A stretch of DNA of 64,000 nt, taken from NCBI RefSeq assembly GCF_003668635.1, contig NZ_RCWH01000003.1, forward strand, positions 371,042 to 435,041, in the 5' to 3' direction. The notes under the pieces were generated by a model. That model had not been told where the DNA came from. It saw only the letters and a program-made list of their open reading frames with translations, and ran no database searches. Positions 32,843 to 40,517 of this stretch are shown here, one piece after another; within the stretch, counting starts at the first letter, position 1; each line of letters opens with the position of its first letter. The translations under genes and the position numbers were made by a program. Origin of the DNA: Planomicrobium sp. Y74 (GTDB lineage Bacteria > Bacillota > Bacilli > Bacillales_A > Planococcaceae).

Positions 32843-34075
32843 GTGAAATCAACAGAAACCATTTATCCGATTGAAAAAGTGCGGGCACAGTTTCCGGCGC
32901 TCGAACGTACATATAAAGAAAGGCAAGCCGCTTATTTTGATGGTCCTGGAGGATCGCAGGTCGTGCTGCAGGCAATTACTGCGATTTCCGGCTATATGCA
33001 AAGAGGCGGAGCAAACCTTCATGGTGCATTTCCATCCAGTTGGGAGACGGAACAGGTGATTTCAGAAGCCCGTGAAGCCGTCGCAGATTTCCTGAATGTG
33101 CAGACAAACGAGGTAGCTTTCGGAGCGAATATGACTACTCTGACCATCGCAATTGCCAATGCCCTTGGTAAGCAATTCAAAGAAGGGGACGAAATTGTCG
33201 TAACCGAGATGGACCACCGGGCAAACGTAGATCCCTGGCTGATGATGGCGGAAGACCGTGGGCTGACAGTGCGCTGGATTCCGGTCGATAAAGAAAAACT
33301 GACCCTGGATATGCAAAATATTGATGCACTCATCAACGAGAAAACGAAGTTAGTGGCACTCGGCATGGCGTCAAATGCCATCGGTACCATCGTCGACCTT
33401 GGCCCCGCCGTCAACCGGGCACGTGAAGTAGGTGCACTCGTGGCAGCTGACGCCGTGCATGCAGCACCTCATATGCCGATGGACCGTGAAGAGCAGGACA
33501 TTGATATCTTACTGTGCTCCGTCTATAAATTCTTTGGACCGCATATTGGAATCGCGGCGATCCGGGAAAATGTCTTCAAGGATCTCGAACCTTATAAACT
33601 GACGACATCTCCGTCCTACTACCCGGACAAGCTGGAAACGGGTACACAGAACCATGAAGGGATTGCAGGCATCCGTCCAGCTATTGAGTTTTTCGCGTCA
33701 CTGGGTGAAGGGGAGACGCGCCGCGAAAGGATTCTTTCCGGCTACCATGAAATTGAGAAATACGAAAACCGATTGGCTGCCCGTTTGCGCGAAGGCTTGG
33801 GCACACTGGAAAAGGTCACTCTTTGGCAAGCTGCGGACGATGTGCCGAAAACACCGACAATCGCTTTTAAAGTGGCAGGCTACGAACCTTCGGATGTATG
33901 TGTGATTTTAGCGGAAGAACACAGTATCTTCACAGCTGCCGGCCACTTTTACGCTTCAACGCTGGGTGATGTGCTTGATGTCAATAAAACCGGCGGCTGG
34001 GTGCGGGCAGGCCTCGCCCCTTATAATACTGAAGAAGAAGTGGAACGCTTCATCAGCGCGATCGCTTCTTTGTAA
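32843..34075 (+). CDS. Cysteine desulfurase-like class V aminotransferase
   Basis: PLP enzyme of 410 residues of the cysteine-desulfurase-like TIGR01976 type. It keeps YFDGPGGSQV at the N-terminus, TEMDHRANVDPW, AADAVHAAPHMP (the PLP Asp) and the PLP lysine in CSVYKFFGPHIG. The loop that normally bears the reactive cysteine of IscS/SufS is not present, so sulfur transfer is doubtful. The ATG at 32834 overlaps the ribosome binding site AAGGGAG, and the in-frame GTG at 32843, nine bases later, is the more plausible start. Isolated from other sulfur genes. Confidence 0.82.
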   Translation: MKSTETIYPIEKVRAQFPALERTYKERQAAYFDGPGGSQVVLQAITAISGYMQRGGANLHGAFPSSWETEQVISEAREAVADFLNVQTNEVAFGANMTTLTIAIANALGKQFKEGDEIVVTEMDHRANVDPWLMMAEDRGLTVRWIPVDKEKLTLDMQNIDALINEKTKLVALGMASNAIGTIVDLGPAVNRAREVGALVAADAVHAAPHMPMDREEQDIDILLCSVYKFFGPHIGIAAIRENVFKDLEPYKLTTSPSYYPDKLETGTQNHEGIAGIRPAIEFFASLGEGETRRERILSGYHEIEKYENRLAARLREGLGTLEKVTLWQAADDVPKTPTIAFKVAGYEPSDVCVILAEEHSIFTAAGHFYASTLGDVLDVNKTGGWVRAGLAPYNTEEEVERFISAIASL

Positions 34076-34107
34076 AATATTGAACTTCGTCCCATTGAAA
34101 AAGGCTT

Positions 34108-34256
34108 GTTGAGAAAAAGATAAATCTAAGTAATCGATATTGCGCAAAACAGCTTCGCTTTCCAAAACCCGTGCTCCTGCATCGCTGCGCTAGCTTCGAG
34201 ACATTAAAAGATATGCAGCGAAATGATTGAAGAAGTTGATGTTTCTCGACAGCCTG
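34108..34256. repeat. 150-bp element bounded by imperfect inverted repeats
   Basis: GGCTTGTTGAGAAA at the left and TTTCTCGACAGCC at the right are near-complementary; inside, ATCGCTGC and GCAGCGA form a second inverted repeat. It contains no ORF with a start signal and abuts a terminator. It may be a small non-autonomous element or a structured 3' RNA. Confidence 0.4.
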
Positions 34257-34291
34257 AAAAAGGCTTCGCATCCGCGAAGCCTTTTTTCGTT
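34257..34291. terminator. Bidirectional terminator
   Basis: AAAAAGGCTTCGC and GCGAAGCCTTTTT, perfect 13-bp stem with a 4-nt loop, between convergent genes. Confidence 0.92.
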
Positions 34292-34292
34292 T

Positions 34293-35027
34293 TTATTTCA
34301 TTTCCTTATGTGAGAATGGGCATTTCCCCTGAATCGGCTCACTGTCGTCGCTGATGAAGAATTGTTTCCACTCGTTATGTTCCGGATCACCGAAATGGCT
34401 GATGTCCGGATGTGTCGGCAGCTGGTCCCATTTCTCCACACGCTGGCGCACTTTTTCGCGGGACATGATGCCGCCTTTTTCAGTACCCGTCAAACCTTCA
34501 AATATACGGCGGGGCTGGAATCCGAGAACCATGGCATTACCGAGATCACGGGTCTTGCGCCGTTTATAGGCGGGAGCATTGCCGAAGACGAAAATCGGTT
34601 CACCTTTGAACACAAAATCCCATAAATAATGATCAGGGTCTATTGGTTTGTCGGCAGGCCATTCCGTTTCGTCCATATTGTGGAGGTATTGAAGAATCGC
34701 CCAGAATTCATCGCGGTACTGTCCTAGACTGCCCTCTGCTTCAAAAGGCTCCACAAATACAAAAAGCCCATGGCGCTTATGTTTCGGATCATTAAACAGC
34801 GACAGGAATTCTTCAACTATGACAGGCAGGGACGACCAATCATCCCGGCTTATGTATCCATATCTCAATTCGCCCTTCAATTCACCGCTCATCCCGAAAT
34901 AACATGGGAAAGTCTTATCTGTAACCGTATCATGGAACGTCGCGTATTCTTTCAGCAGCCATTCCGGTAAATCCCCGCGTGTTTCAAAATCTTCTTTCGT
35001 CAATAAAGCTTTATATGCTGTAACCAT
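34293..35027 (-). CDS. YqcI/YcgG family protein (GntA-like, putative heme oxygenase)
   Basis: 244 residues with the family pattern FPCYFG near the start, the central RHGLFVFVEPF, DHYLWDFVFKGEPIFVFGNAPAYKRRKTRDLG, and the ending GKCPFSH. The last Cys-Pro region is characteristic. One member, GntA, is a heme-dependent arginine-type N-hydroxylase in guanitoxin synthesis; whether this protein hydroxylates anything is not known. A ribosome binding site (GGAGGAAATTG) precedes the ATG. No biosynthetic gene cluster surrounds it. Confidence 0.82.
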   Translation of the reverse strand: MVTAYKALLTKEDFETRGDLPEWLLKEYATFHDTVTDKTFPCYFGMSGELKGELRYGYISRDDWSSLPVIVEEFLSLFNDPKHKRHGLFVFVEPFEAEGSLGQYRDEFWAILQYLHNMDETEWPADKPIDPDHYLWDFVFKGEPIFVFGNAPAYKRRKTRDLGNAMVLGFQPRRIFEGLTGTEKGGIMSREKVRQRVEKWDQLPTHPDISHFGDPEHNEWKQFFISDDSEPIQGKCPFSHKEMK

Positions 35028-35229
35028 TCAATTTCCTCCGATGCGTTTAATTGCCCTTTCTTTTATTTCCTAATATCGGCAATTTTAAACTTCTTCATTT
35101 TCAACTCCTGAACGGAATAAAGTGATTGAAAGCGAATAAAATGGTACACTCTATAGAGCGATGTTATTTCGAAGAAGAAATGCATACCTCCATTTTTCGC
35201 AAAGAGAAATGAATAAAAGGAGAATGAAA

Positions 35230-35685
35230 TTGACACAATATAAGTACAAGGAAGAAACGCCCCCGAATTACGATGAGTTGAAAAAATCTGCAAACCGCAT
35301 GGCCAACTGGAAAGAACGTTTGGCTGCTGTTGAGGAATTGGGCAAATGGAAAACGGAACAGACAATCAGCATCCTGTCGAACCGTATGAAAAACGATCCA
35401 GTATACCAAGTTCAGGAAGCGGCTTATGAAATGCTGCAGAATTTCGGTGAGGATGTCGAAATGCCGGAACGCAATGAAAATGAGCTGATCAAAGACACGG
35501 ATAAAGTTTTGGTTCGCATCAAGAAAAGTTTGCCTGCTGATCACAGCTACGAAGACTTTAAAGCAAAGCTGCAAAAAATGCGCAGCGATATCTATGATAC
35601 GTATAAAGGCGCAAAAGGCGATGAGTTCGAAGCTTGGCTAGAAGCCCGGTGGAAAGCGGCACCGGTAAGAACAAGACGGAAGTAA
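35230..35685 (+). CDS. HEAT-repeat-like helical protein
   Basis: 151 residues with one clear HEAT-like repeat pair (WKERLAAVEELGKWKTEQTI, then DPVYQVQEAAYEMLQNFGE) and a charged helical C-terminus (ADHSYEDFKAKLQKMRSDIY). The open frame begins at 35161, but AAGGAG ends at 35222 and the best-spaced start is TTG at 35230 (seven bases), giving MTQYKYKEETPPNYDELK. No signal peptide. The stop TAA is followed at once by tandem structured repeats R2a and R2b. Function unknown, probably a protein-protein scaffold. Confidence 0.75.
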   Translation: MTQYKYKEETPPNYDELKKSANRMANWKERLAAVEELGKWKTEQTISILSNRMKNDPVYQVQEAAYEMLQNFGEDVEMPERNENELIKDTDKVLVRIKKSLPADHSYEDFKAKLQKMRSDIYDTYKGAKGDEFEAWLEARWKAAPVRTRRK

Positions 35686-35920
35686 GAAAAGCGGAAGCGC
35701 CCGTTAAGCTCTGAAAGGCATAAGACAGAACAGCGAAGTGGCCTTGGCCGCGCAGCTGGGCTGGCTTATGACCCGAAGAGCTGGGCGCTGGAGTCTGGAC
35801 AAAAGAAAAGCGGAAGCGCCCGTTAAGTTCTGAAAGGCATAAGACAGAACAGCGAAGTGGCCTTGGCCGCGCAGCTGGGCTGGCTTATTACCCGAAGAGC
35901 TGGGCGCTGGAGTCTCGACA
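35686..35920 (+). repeat. Structured repeat locus R2 (two near-identical tandem copies)
   Basis: R2a from 35686 and R2b from 35805, period 119 bp, differing at only a few bases. Each starts GAAAAGCGGA, has outer stem AGCGCCC/GGGCGCT, inner stem AGCTCT (R2b AGTTCT)/AGAGCT, a third stem CATAAG/CTTATG (R2b CTTATT), and ends GGAGTCTNGACA. The first base follows the TAA of the HEAT-like gene directly. Same family as R1 and R3. Confidence 0.9.
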
Positions 35921-35937
35921 AAAGAAAAGCAGCAATA

Positions 35938-35977
35938 AAAAAGACGGAGCGGGAAATTTCCTGCTCTGTCTTTTTGA
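35938..35977. terminator. Bidirectional terminator between R2 and bioY
   Basis: AAAAAGACGGAGCGGGAAA pairs with TTTCCTGCTCTGTCTTTTT through G.T pairs, with T on both outer sides. Confidence 0.88.
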
Positions 35978-36001
35978 ATTTATTTTATATGAACTTTTCC
36001 A

Positions 36002-36586
36002 CTACATGTATTTCCGTATAATCGGCTTCAATCTGAATCCGAAAAAGCCGGCGAGTACGGCCAGGATCAAGTCTTTCGGAAGTGGCGGCACCATCCATGC
36101 CCATGCCATCAGATAAGTGAATCCTTCCGGTGCAGCAAACCATAATTTATAAGCTGCGTACATCCAGTTGGTGCCGAATAGGTAATTGATGGCCAATCCA
36201 GCAAGGGCGGCTGTTACAAAACCTTTGCGCGTAGGGAATTTTTCTGCGATCAAACCGACGACATACGCCAGCAGAACGAAAGAAACGATAAAGCCGAACG
36301 TCGGTGAAATAATGGTATCCATGCCGCCGGAGAATTTTGCGAAAACCGGTACGCCTGCAAGGCCGATAAAAGCGTAGACGACCATTGAAGCTGCACCCAA
36401 TTTGCTGCCCAGCAGTATTCCGGCAAGGATTGCAAAGAACGTCTGCAAAGTGATCGGCACACCTCCGATGATCAGGAAGGATGTCAGGTTTGCACCGATT
36501 GCCATCAACGCTGAAAACATGGCGATATGTACCAATTTTAAAGTTCGTGCATGATTTGATGATCTGGTTTTTGAGTATGTAGTCAT
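36002..36586 (-). CDS. bioY: Biotin transporter substrate-binding subunit BioY
   Basis: S-component of an ECF vitamin transporter, 194 residues with six membrane segments. It carries the BioY pattern: AMFSALMAIGANLTSFLIIGG, VPITLQTFFAILAGILLGSK and FGFIVSFVLLAY. It would bind biotin in the membrane and work with a shared EcfAAT module elsewhere, since none is adjacent. GGAGG precedes the ATG. The gene has a strong promoter overlapped by a BirA-type operator (36637-36668), so biotin excess should repress it. Biotin synthesis genes are not in the window. Confidence 0.93.
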   Translation of the reverse strand: MTTYSKTRSSNHARTLKLVHIAMFSALMAIGANLTSFLIIGGVPITLQTFFAILAGILLGSKLGAASMVVYAFIGLAGVPVFAKFSGGMDTIISPTFGFIVSFVLLAYVVGLIAEKFPTRKGFVTAALAGLAINYLFGTNWMYAAYKLWFAAPEGFTYLMAWAWMVPPLPKDLILAVLAGFFGFRLKPIIRKYM

Positions 36587-36615
36587 GTGGGACCTCCAAT
36601 TTATGAGCTAATCAA

Positions 36616-36644
36616 AGTATAATAAATCCAGATAAATGAGTCAA
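36616..36644 (-). promoter_or_regulatory. SigA promoter of bioY
   Basis: On the minus strand TTGACT (36644-36639), 17-bp spacer, TATACT (36621-36616), 30 bp before the bioY ATG. Confidence 0.8.
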
Positions 36645-36668
36645 CCTATTTTTATATTAAGTTAACAC
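36637..36668 (-). promoter_or_regulatory. BirA operator candidate
   Basis: On the minus strand TGTTAAC, 15-nt spacer, GTTGACT, similar to the BirA box (TGTTAAC-N15-GTTAACA). It covers the -35 box of bioY, as repression by biotinyl-AMP-BirA would require. Confidence 0.65.
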
Positions 36669-36764
36669 AAAAGAGAGGACCTCTTAAAGCCTCGGGTGAT
36701 TGTTCCCTTTCTCCCAATCTTCATGTTAGAATATTCCATGTTTACATGTGAAAGGAGTGTTGAA

Positions 36765-38360
36765 ATGGCGGAATGGTGGAAAAAGTCGACTGTCTATCAG
36801 ATCTACCCAAGAAGTTTCAAGGATTCAAACGATGACGGCATCGGGGATATAAGGGGGATTATTCAAAAACTGGATTACCTGGAGGAGCTCGGTGTAGATA
36901 TTATCTGGTTGTCACCGATCTACGATTCTCCGAACGATGATAATGGCTATGATATCCGGGATTACCAGAGAATTATGGATGATTTCGGCACGATGGAAGA
37001 CTTCGAGGAATTGATTGGCCAAATGCACAGAAGGGGATTGAAATTGATGATGGACTTGGTCGTCAATCACACTTCGGATGAGCATGAATGGTTCAGCAGC
37101 AACCCGGAATATTACATATGGCGCGATGAGCCGAATAACTGGCGTTCATTTTTCAGCGGCTCTGCATGGGAATTCGATCAGCAGCGCGAGCAATATTTTC
37201 TTCATCTGTTTTCGAAGAAACAGCCCGATTTGAACTGGGAGAACCCGGAGATGCGTGAAGCGGTTTATGCGATGATGCGCTGGTGGCTGGATAAAGGTGT
37301 CGATGGTTTCCGTATGGACGTCATCAATTTGATTTCCAAGGACCAGGATTTTCCGGACGGACCGGATGGCGATGGCGGAGCATTTTATATGAACGGCCCG
37401 AAAGTGCACGATTACCTTCAGGAAATGAACAGGGAAGTACTATCAAAATACGATATTGTGACGGTTGGCGAAATGCCTGGTGCAACAATTTCGGATGCCA
37501 TCAAATACACCGATGAAGAGCGCAAAGAAGTGAATATGATTTTCACGTTCGAGCATATGGGACTTGACCAGGCAAGCGGAGAAAAATGGGATTTGAAGCC
37601 GCTTCAGCTGACAGATTTGAAATACAACCTCGAGCACTGGCAGCATGCCTTGCATAATTCGGGATGGAACAGCCTTTACTGGAATAACCATGACCAGCCA
37701 AGAATCGTGTCGCGGTTCGGCAATGACGGGAAATACCGTATCGAGTCAGCGAAAATGCTGGCGGCATGCCTACATTTTATGCAGGGAACACCCTATATCT
37801 ATCAGGGAGAAGAAATCGGCATGACAAATGTCCGTTTTGCTTCGATCGAAGAGTATAAAGATATCGAAACGCTGAATATGTATAAGGAAAAAAGAAGTCT
37901 TGGCGTACCGCACGAAAAGATCATGCACTCGATCTATGCCAAAGGCCGGGACAATGCCCGCACACCGATGCAATGGAATGCGGAAGCGCATGGCGGTTTT
38001 ACAACAGGGACTCCTTGGATCGCTTCAAATCCGAATCATTCAACCATCAATACATTGGATAAAGACGACAGCAGATCCATTTATCAATTCTATAAAAAAT
38101 TGATTGATCTGCGTAAGACGATGGATATCATCACGCGCGGCAATTTTTCTTTGCTCCACCGTGAAGACGAAAACATCTTTGCCTACACCCGGGAAATTTC
38201 CGGAGAAAAGTTAACAGTGTACTGCAATTTTTCGGGACAGCAGCTTGAGTTTCCGAGACCGCAGGGAGATCTTTTAATCCATAACTATGAGAAGCCCGAA
38301 AGCATGGGAAAACTAATTTTACGTCCTTACGAAACTATTGTGTTCCATAAAAAAATCTAG
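36765..38360 (+). CDS. GH13 alpha-glucosidase, predicted oligo-1,6-glucosidase
   Basis: Cytoplasmic retaining glycoside hydrolase, 531 residues: (beta/alpha)8 domain with the usual insert, then a C-terminal beta domain. Nucleophile Asp in GFRMDVINL, acid/base Glu in TVGEMPG, and transition-state Asp in NNHDQPR. The residue after the nucleophile is Val; in this subfamily Val goes with alpha-1,6 bonds (isomaltose, panose) and Ala with alpha-1,4. The frame opens at 36696, but AAAGGAG before ATG 36765 marks the start. It heads the maltodextrin cluster, followed by a ROK glucokinase and the MsmX-type ATPase. Confidence 0.92.
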   Translation: MAEWWKKSTVYQIYPRSFKDSNDDGIGDIRGIIQKLDYLEELGVDIIWLSPIYDSPNDDNGYDIRDYQRIMDDFGTMEDFEELIGQMHRRGLKLMMDLVVNHTSDEHEWFSSNPEYYIWRDEPNNWRSFFSGSAWEFDQQREQYFLHLFSKKQPDLNWENPEMREAVYAMMRWWLDKGVDGFRMDVINLISKDQDFPDGPDGDGGAFYMNGPKVHDYLQEMNREVLSKYDIVTVGEMPGATISDAIKYTDEERKEVNMIFTFEHMGLDQASGEKWDLKPLQLTDLKYNLEHWQHALHNSGWNSLYWNNHDQPRIVSRFGNDGKYRIESAKMLAACLHFMQGTPYIYQGEEIGMTNVRFASIEEYKDIETLNMYKEKRSLGVPHEKIMHSIYAKGRDNARTPMQWNAEAHGGFTTGTPWIASNPNHSTINTLDKDDSRSIYQFYKKLIDLRKTMDIITRGNFSLLHREDENIFAYTREISGEKLTVYCNFSGQQLEFPRPQGDLLIHNYEKPESMGKLILRPYETIVFHKKI

Positions 38361-38415
38361 AAATCGAAAAATTTTAAGTTATGATAAGAGTACTTCACAT
38401 AACAGGAGGGGGAAC

Positions 38416-39294
38416 TTGATAGTGAATGTAATGGGTGTAGATATAGGAGGAACGAAAATTCGCCTGGGCATAATTGATGCCGCTGGCACGATTCTATATG
38501 ACGAAAAAATACCGACTCAATTTCCGCTGTATCCTTATCTTGAGGAAAATGTTCTTCGTATTCTTGAGGATTATCCGGATGTGGCAGCTGTTGGCATCGG
38601 CACACATGGATTTGTTGAACCGAAAGAAGGGCGCATCATCTTTTCAACGGATGCCTTGCCAGGGTGGAGCGGCACGAAAGTAAAAGAACAATTGGAAGCG
38701 GCGGCCGGCATACGCGTCGAAGTTGAAAATGACGCTAATTGCGCGGCACTGGCAGAAGCGAAATTCGGCGCAGCGAAAGGGATGGACCGTGTTGTGTGCC
38801 TGACGCTTGGCACTGGGCTTGGCGGAGGCATCATCTGGGACGGTAAATTATTGAGCGGCGGTCCACACGGCGGCGCAGCAGAACTCGGGCATATCACTTT
38901 ATATCCGGGCGGGGCTGATTGCGCGTGCGGACGCAAAGGATGCTATGAACAATATGTTTCCGGTACAGGAATCCAGCGCCGTATTCGAGAAGCAGGCCTG
39001 GACATCACTCCTCTCGAAATGTTCCAACAGGCAGCAACAGACGAACATTCCCAGGAATTATTGGAAGCGTTCACATATGACTTGGCAATCGTCATCAGTT
39101 CGCTGCAGGCGGTCTTTGATATGGACTCAGTTGTCATCGGTGGCGGAGTATCGGAATCAGCGGAATACTGGTGGCCGCAATTGCTGAGACAGCTCGAACC
39201 TTTGCTGCTCAATCCATTGGATATTCAAACAGCGAAATTCGGCAACGATGCCGGAGTATTAGGCGCTGCATTACTCGTATTGGAAGGAAAGTGA
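38416..39294 (+). CDS. glcK: ROK family glucokinase
   Basis: Phosphorylates glucose freed by the neighbouring glucosidases, about 292 residues. The phosphate motif DIGGTKIRLG, the ENDANCAAL acid site, LGTGLGGGII, and the zinc-binding CACGRKGCYEQYVSG (consensus CxCGxxGCxE) are all present. There is no DNA-binding domain, so this is a kinase, not a ROK repressor. AGGAGG is six bases before a TTG at 38416; GTG 38422 is an alternative. The gene ends 4 bp before the ABC ATPase and lies in the same operon. Confidence 0.9.
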   Translation: MIVNVMGVDIGGTKIRLGIIDAAGTILYDEKIPTQFPLYPYLEENVLRILEDYPDVAAVGIGTHGFVEPKEGRIIFSTDALPGWSGTKVKEQLEAAAGIRVEVENDANCAALAEAKFGAAKGMDRVVCLTLGTGLGGGIIWDGKLLSGGPHGGAAELGHITLYPGGADCACGRKGCYEQYVSGTGIQRRIREAGLDITPLEMFQQAATDEHSQELLEAFTYDLAIVISSLQAVFDMDSVVIGGGVSESAEYWWPQLLRQLEPLLLNPLDIQTAKFGNDAGVLGAALLVLEGK

Positions 39295-39298
39295 AATC

Positions 39299-40372
39299 GT
39301 GGCAAAATTACTTATGGAACAATTGACTAAGACTTACGACAATAAAGCGAAGGCGGTGGAGAATTTCAACCTCACTGTTGAAGACGAGGAATTTATCGTA
39401 TTCGTTGGACCTTCAGGATGCGGGAAATCGACCACGCTTCGAATGATTGCAGGGCTGGAAGATATTTCGTCAGGAACCTTTTCAATCGACGGCAAAAAAA
39501 TGAATGAAGTAGAACCGAAAGATCGCGATATCGCAATGGTATTCCAGAATTATGCTTTGTATCCGCATATGACGGTATACGAAAATATGGCATTCAGCCT
39601 GAAACTGAAAAAAATGCCGAAAGCGGAGATAAAGGAACGGGTCAGAAATGCGGCGGAGATACTTGGATTGATGGACTACCTTAACAGGAAGCCGAAAGCT
39701 TTGTCCGGTGGACAGCGTCAGCGTGTGGCACTTGGACGTGCGATTGTCCGTGACGCCAAACTATTCCTGATGGATGAACCGCTGTCGAATCTCGATTCGA
39801 AATTGCGTGTACAGATGCGGACGGAGATTTCGAAGCTTCACCAGCGTTTAAAAACAACAACGATTTATGTAACACATGATCAGACAGAGGCAATGACGAT
39901 GGCAACGCGGATTGTCATTATGAAAGACGGCGTGATTCAGCAGGTGGGAACTCCGAAAGAAGTTTATGATCAACCCGATAACGTATTCGTAGCAGGTTTT
40001 ATCGGTTCACCAGCCATGAATTTTTTCAATGGCCGCATAGAAGGAAATTATTTTGTTATGGGACAGACAAAACTTCTTATCCCTGATTCTGCCTTGCCTA
40101 ATGGTCTGGACAATCTGGAAGTAATCATCGGCTTGCGTCCGGAGCATATTACCCATAAACCGGATAAAGACCAATCAACTGTTGAAGTAAATTTGGATGT
40201 AGTGGAATTGATGGGGTCTGAATATATGGTTTATGCGACACTCGAAGGCCGCTCCTTTGTCGGCCGTGTAGATGCCAACCTCAATCTTTCAGCCGGCACT
40301 GTTTTCGCGATGGCTTTTGAAATGGACAAAGCACGCTTTTTCGATCCCACAACAGAAAAAAGAATTAAATAA
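39299..40372 (+). CDS. msmX: MsmX/MalK-type sugar ABC transporter ATPase
   Basis: Energises the maltodextrin importer encoded downstream, 357 residues. Walker A GPSGCGKST, signature LSGGQRQRVALGRA, Walker B LFLMDEPLSNLD and H-loop THDQTEAM lie in the first 220 residues, and the C-terminal OB-like MalK regulatory domain follows. It starts with GTG 39299, ten bases after AAGGAAAG and 4 bp after glcK. MsmX proteins often serve several CUT1 importers, so this one may act beyond maltose. Confidence 0.93.
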   Translation: MAKLLMEQLTKTYDNKAKAVENFNLTVEDEEFIVFVGPSGCGKSTTLRMIAGLEDISSGTFSIDGKKMNEVEPKDRDIAMVFQNYALYPHMTVYENMAFSLKLKKMPKAEIKERVRNAAEILGLMDYLNRKPKALSGGQRQRVALGRAIVRDAKLFLMDEPLSNLDSKLRVQMRTEISKLHQRLKTTTIYVTHDQTEAMTMATRIVIMKDGVIQQVGTPKEVYDQPDNVFVAGFIGSPAMNFFNGRIEGNYFVMGQTKLLIPDSALPNGLDNLEVIIGLRPEHITHKPDKDQSTVEVNLDVVELMGSEYMVYATLEGRSFVGRVDANLNLSAGTVFAMAFEMDKARFFDPTTEKRIK

Positions 40373-40388
40373 AATTTTTTTGCAGTTG

Positions 40389-40417
40389 TTGTGCAAACGT
40401 TTTCACTATGATACGAT
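40389..40417 (+). promoter_or_regulatory. malE promoter region with MalR-type half operator
   Basis: TTGTGC, 17-bp spacer, TACGAT. The TTGTGCAAACGTTTTCAC at 40389-40406 is a second, imperfect copy of the operator at 40476, so the -35 box is within the operator. The -10 is weak, so the promoter call is tentative. Confidence 0.5.
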
Positions 40418-40433
40418 ACAAATAATTGGAAGT

Positions 40434-40470
40434 TGGAAACGCTTTCTTTAAAGTTTCCATTTTTTATTTT
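40434..40470 (+). terminator. Hairpin with T run between msmX and malE
   Basis: TGGAAAC (40435-40441) and GTTTCCA (40453-40459) form a 7-bp stem with an 11-nt loop, followed by TTTTTTATTTTT. It sits between the two operators and could end the msmX transcript. The left arm with the following bases also resembles a cre site (two mismatches). Confidence 0.55.
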
Positions 40471-40475
40471 TATCA

Positions 40476-40495
40476 TTGTGCAAACGATTGCACAA
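40476..40495 (+). promoter_or_regulatory. LacI-family (MalR) operator palindrome
   Basis: TTGTGCAAACGATTGCACAA: perfect 8-bp arms around ACGA, with the central CG typical of LacI/GalR sites. It lies 22 bp before malE and should bind the regulator encoded at 43607. Confidence 0.8.
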
Positions 40496-40517
40496 AACTC
40501 AAAGGGGGATTATAAAC

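Noticed and set aside
35686..35920. CRISPR array at the tandem repeats R2
   Set aside because: Only two copies of about 117 bp without spacers; internal palindromes identify it as a structured repeat.
36738..36749. Palindrome CATGTTTACATG before the first alpha-glucosidase
   Set aside because: Short, AT-rich and unlike the MalR operators of this locus; probably chance.
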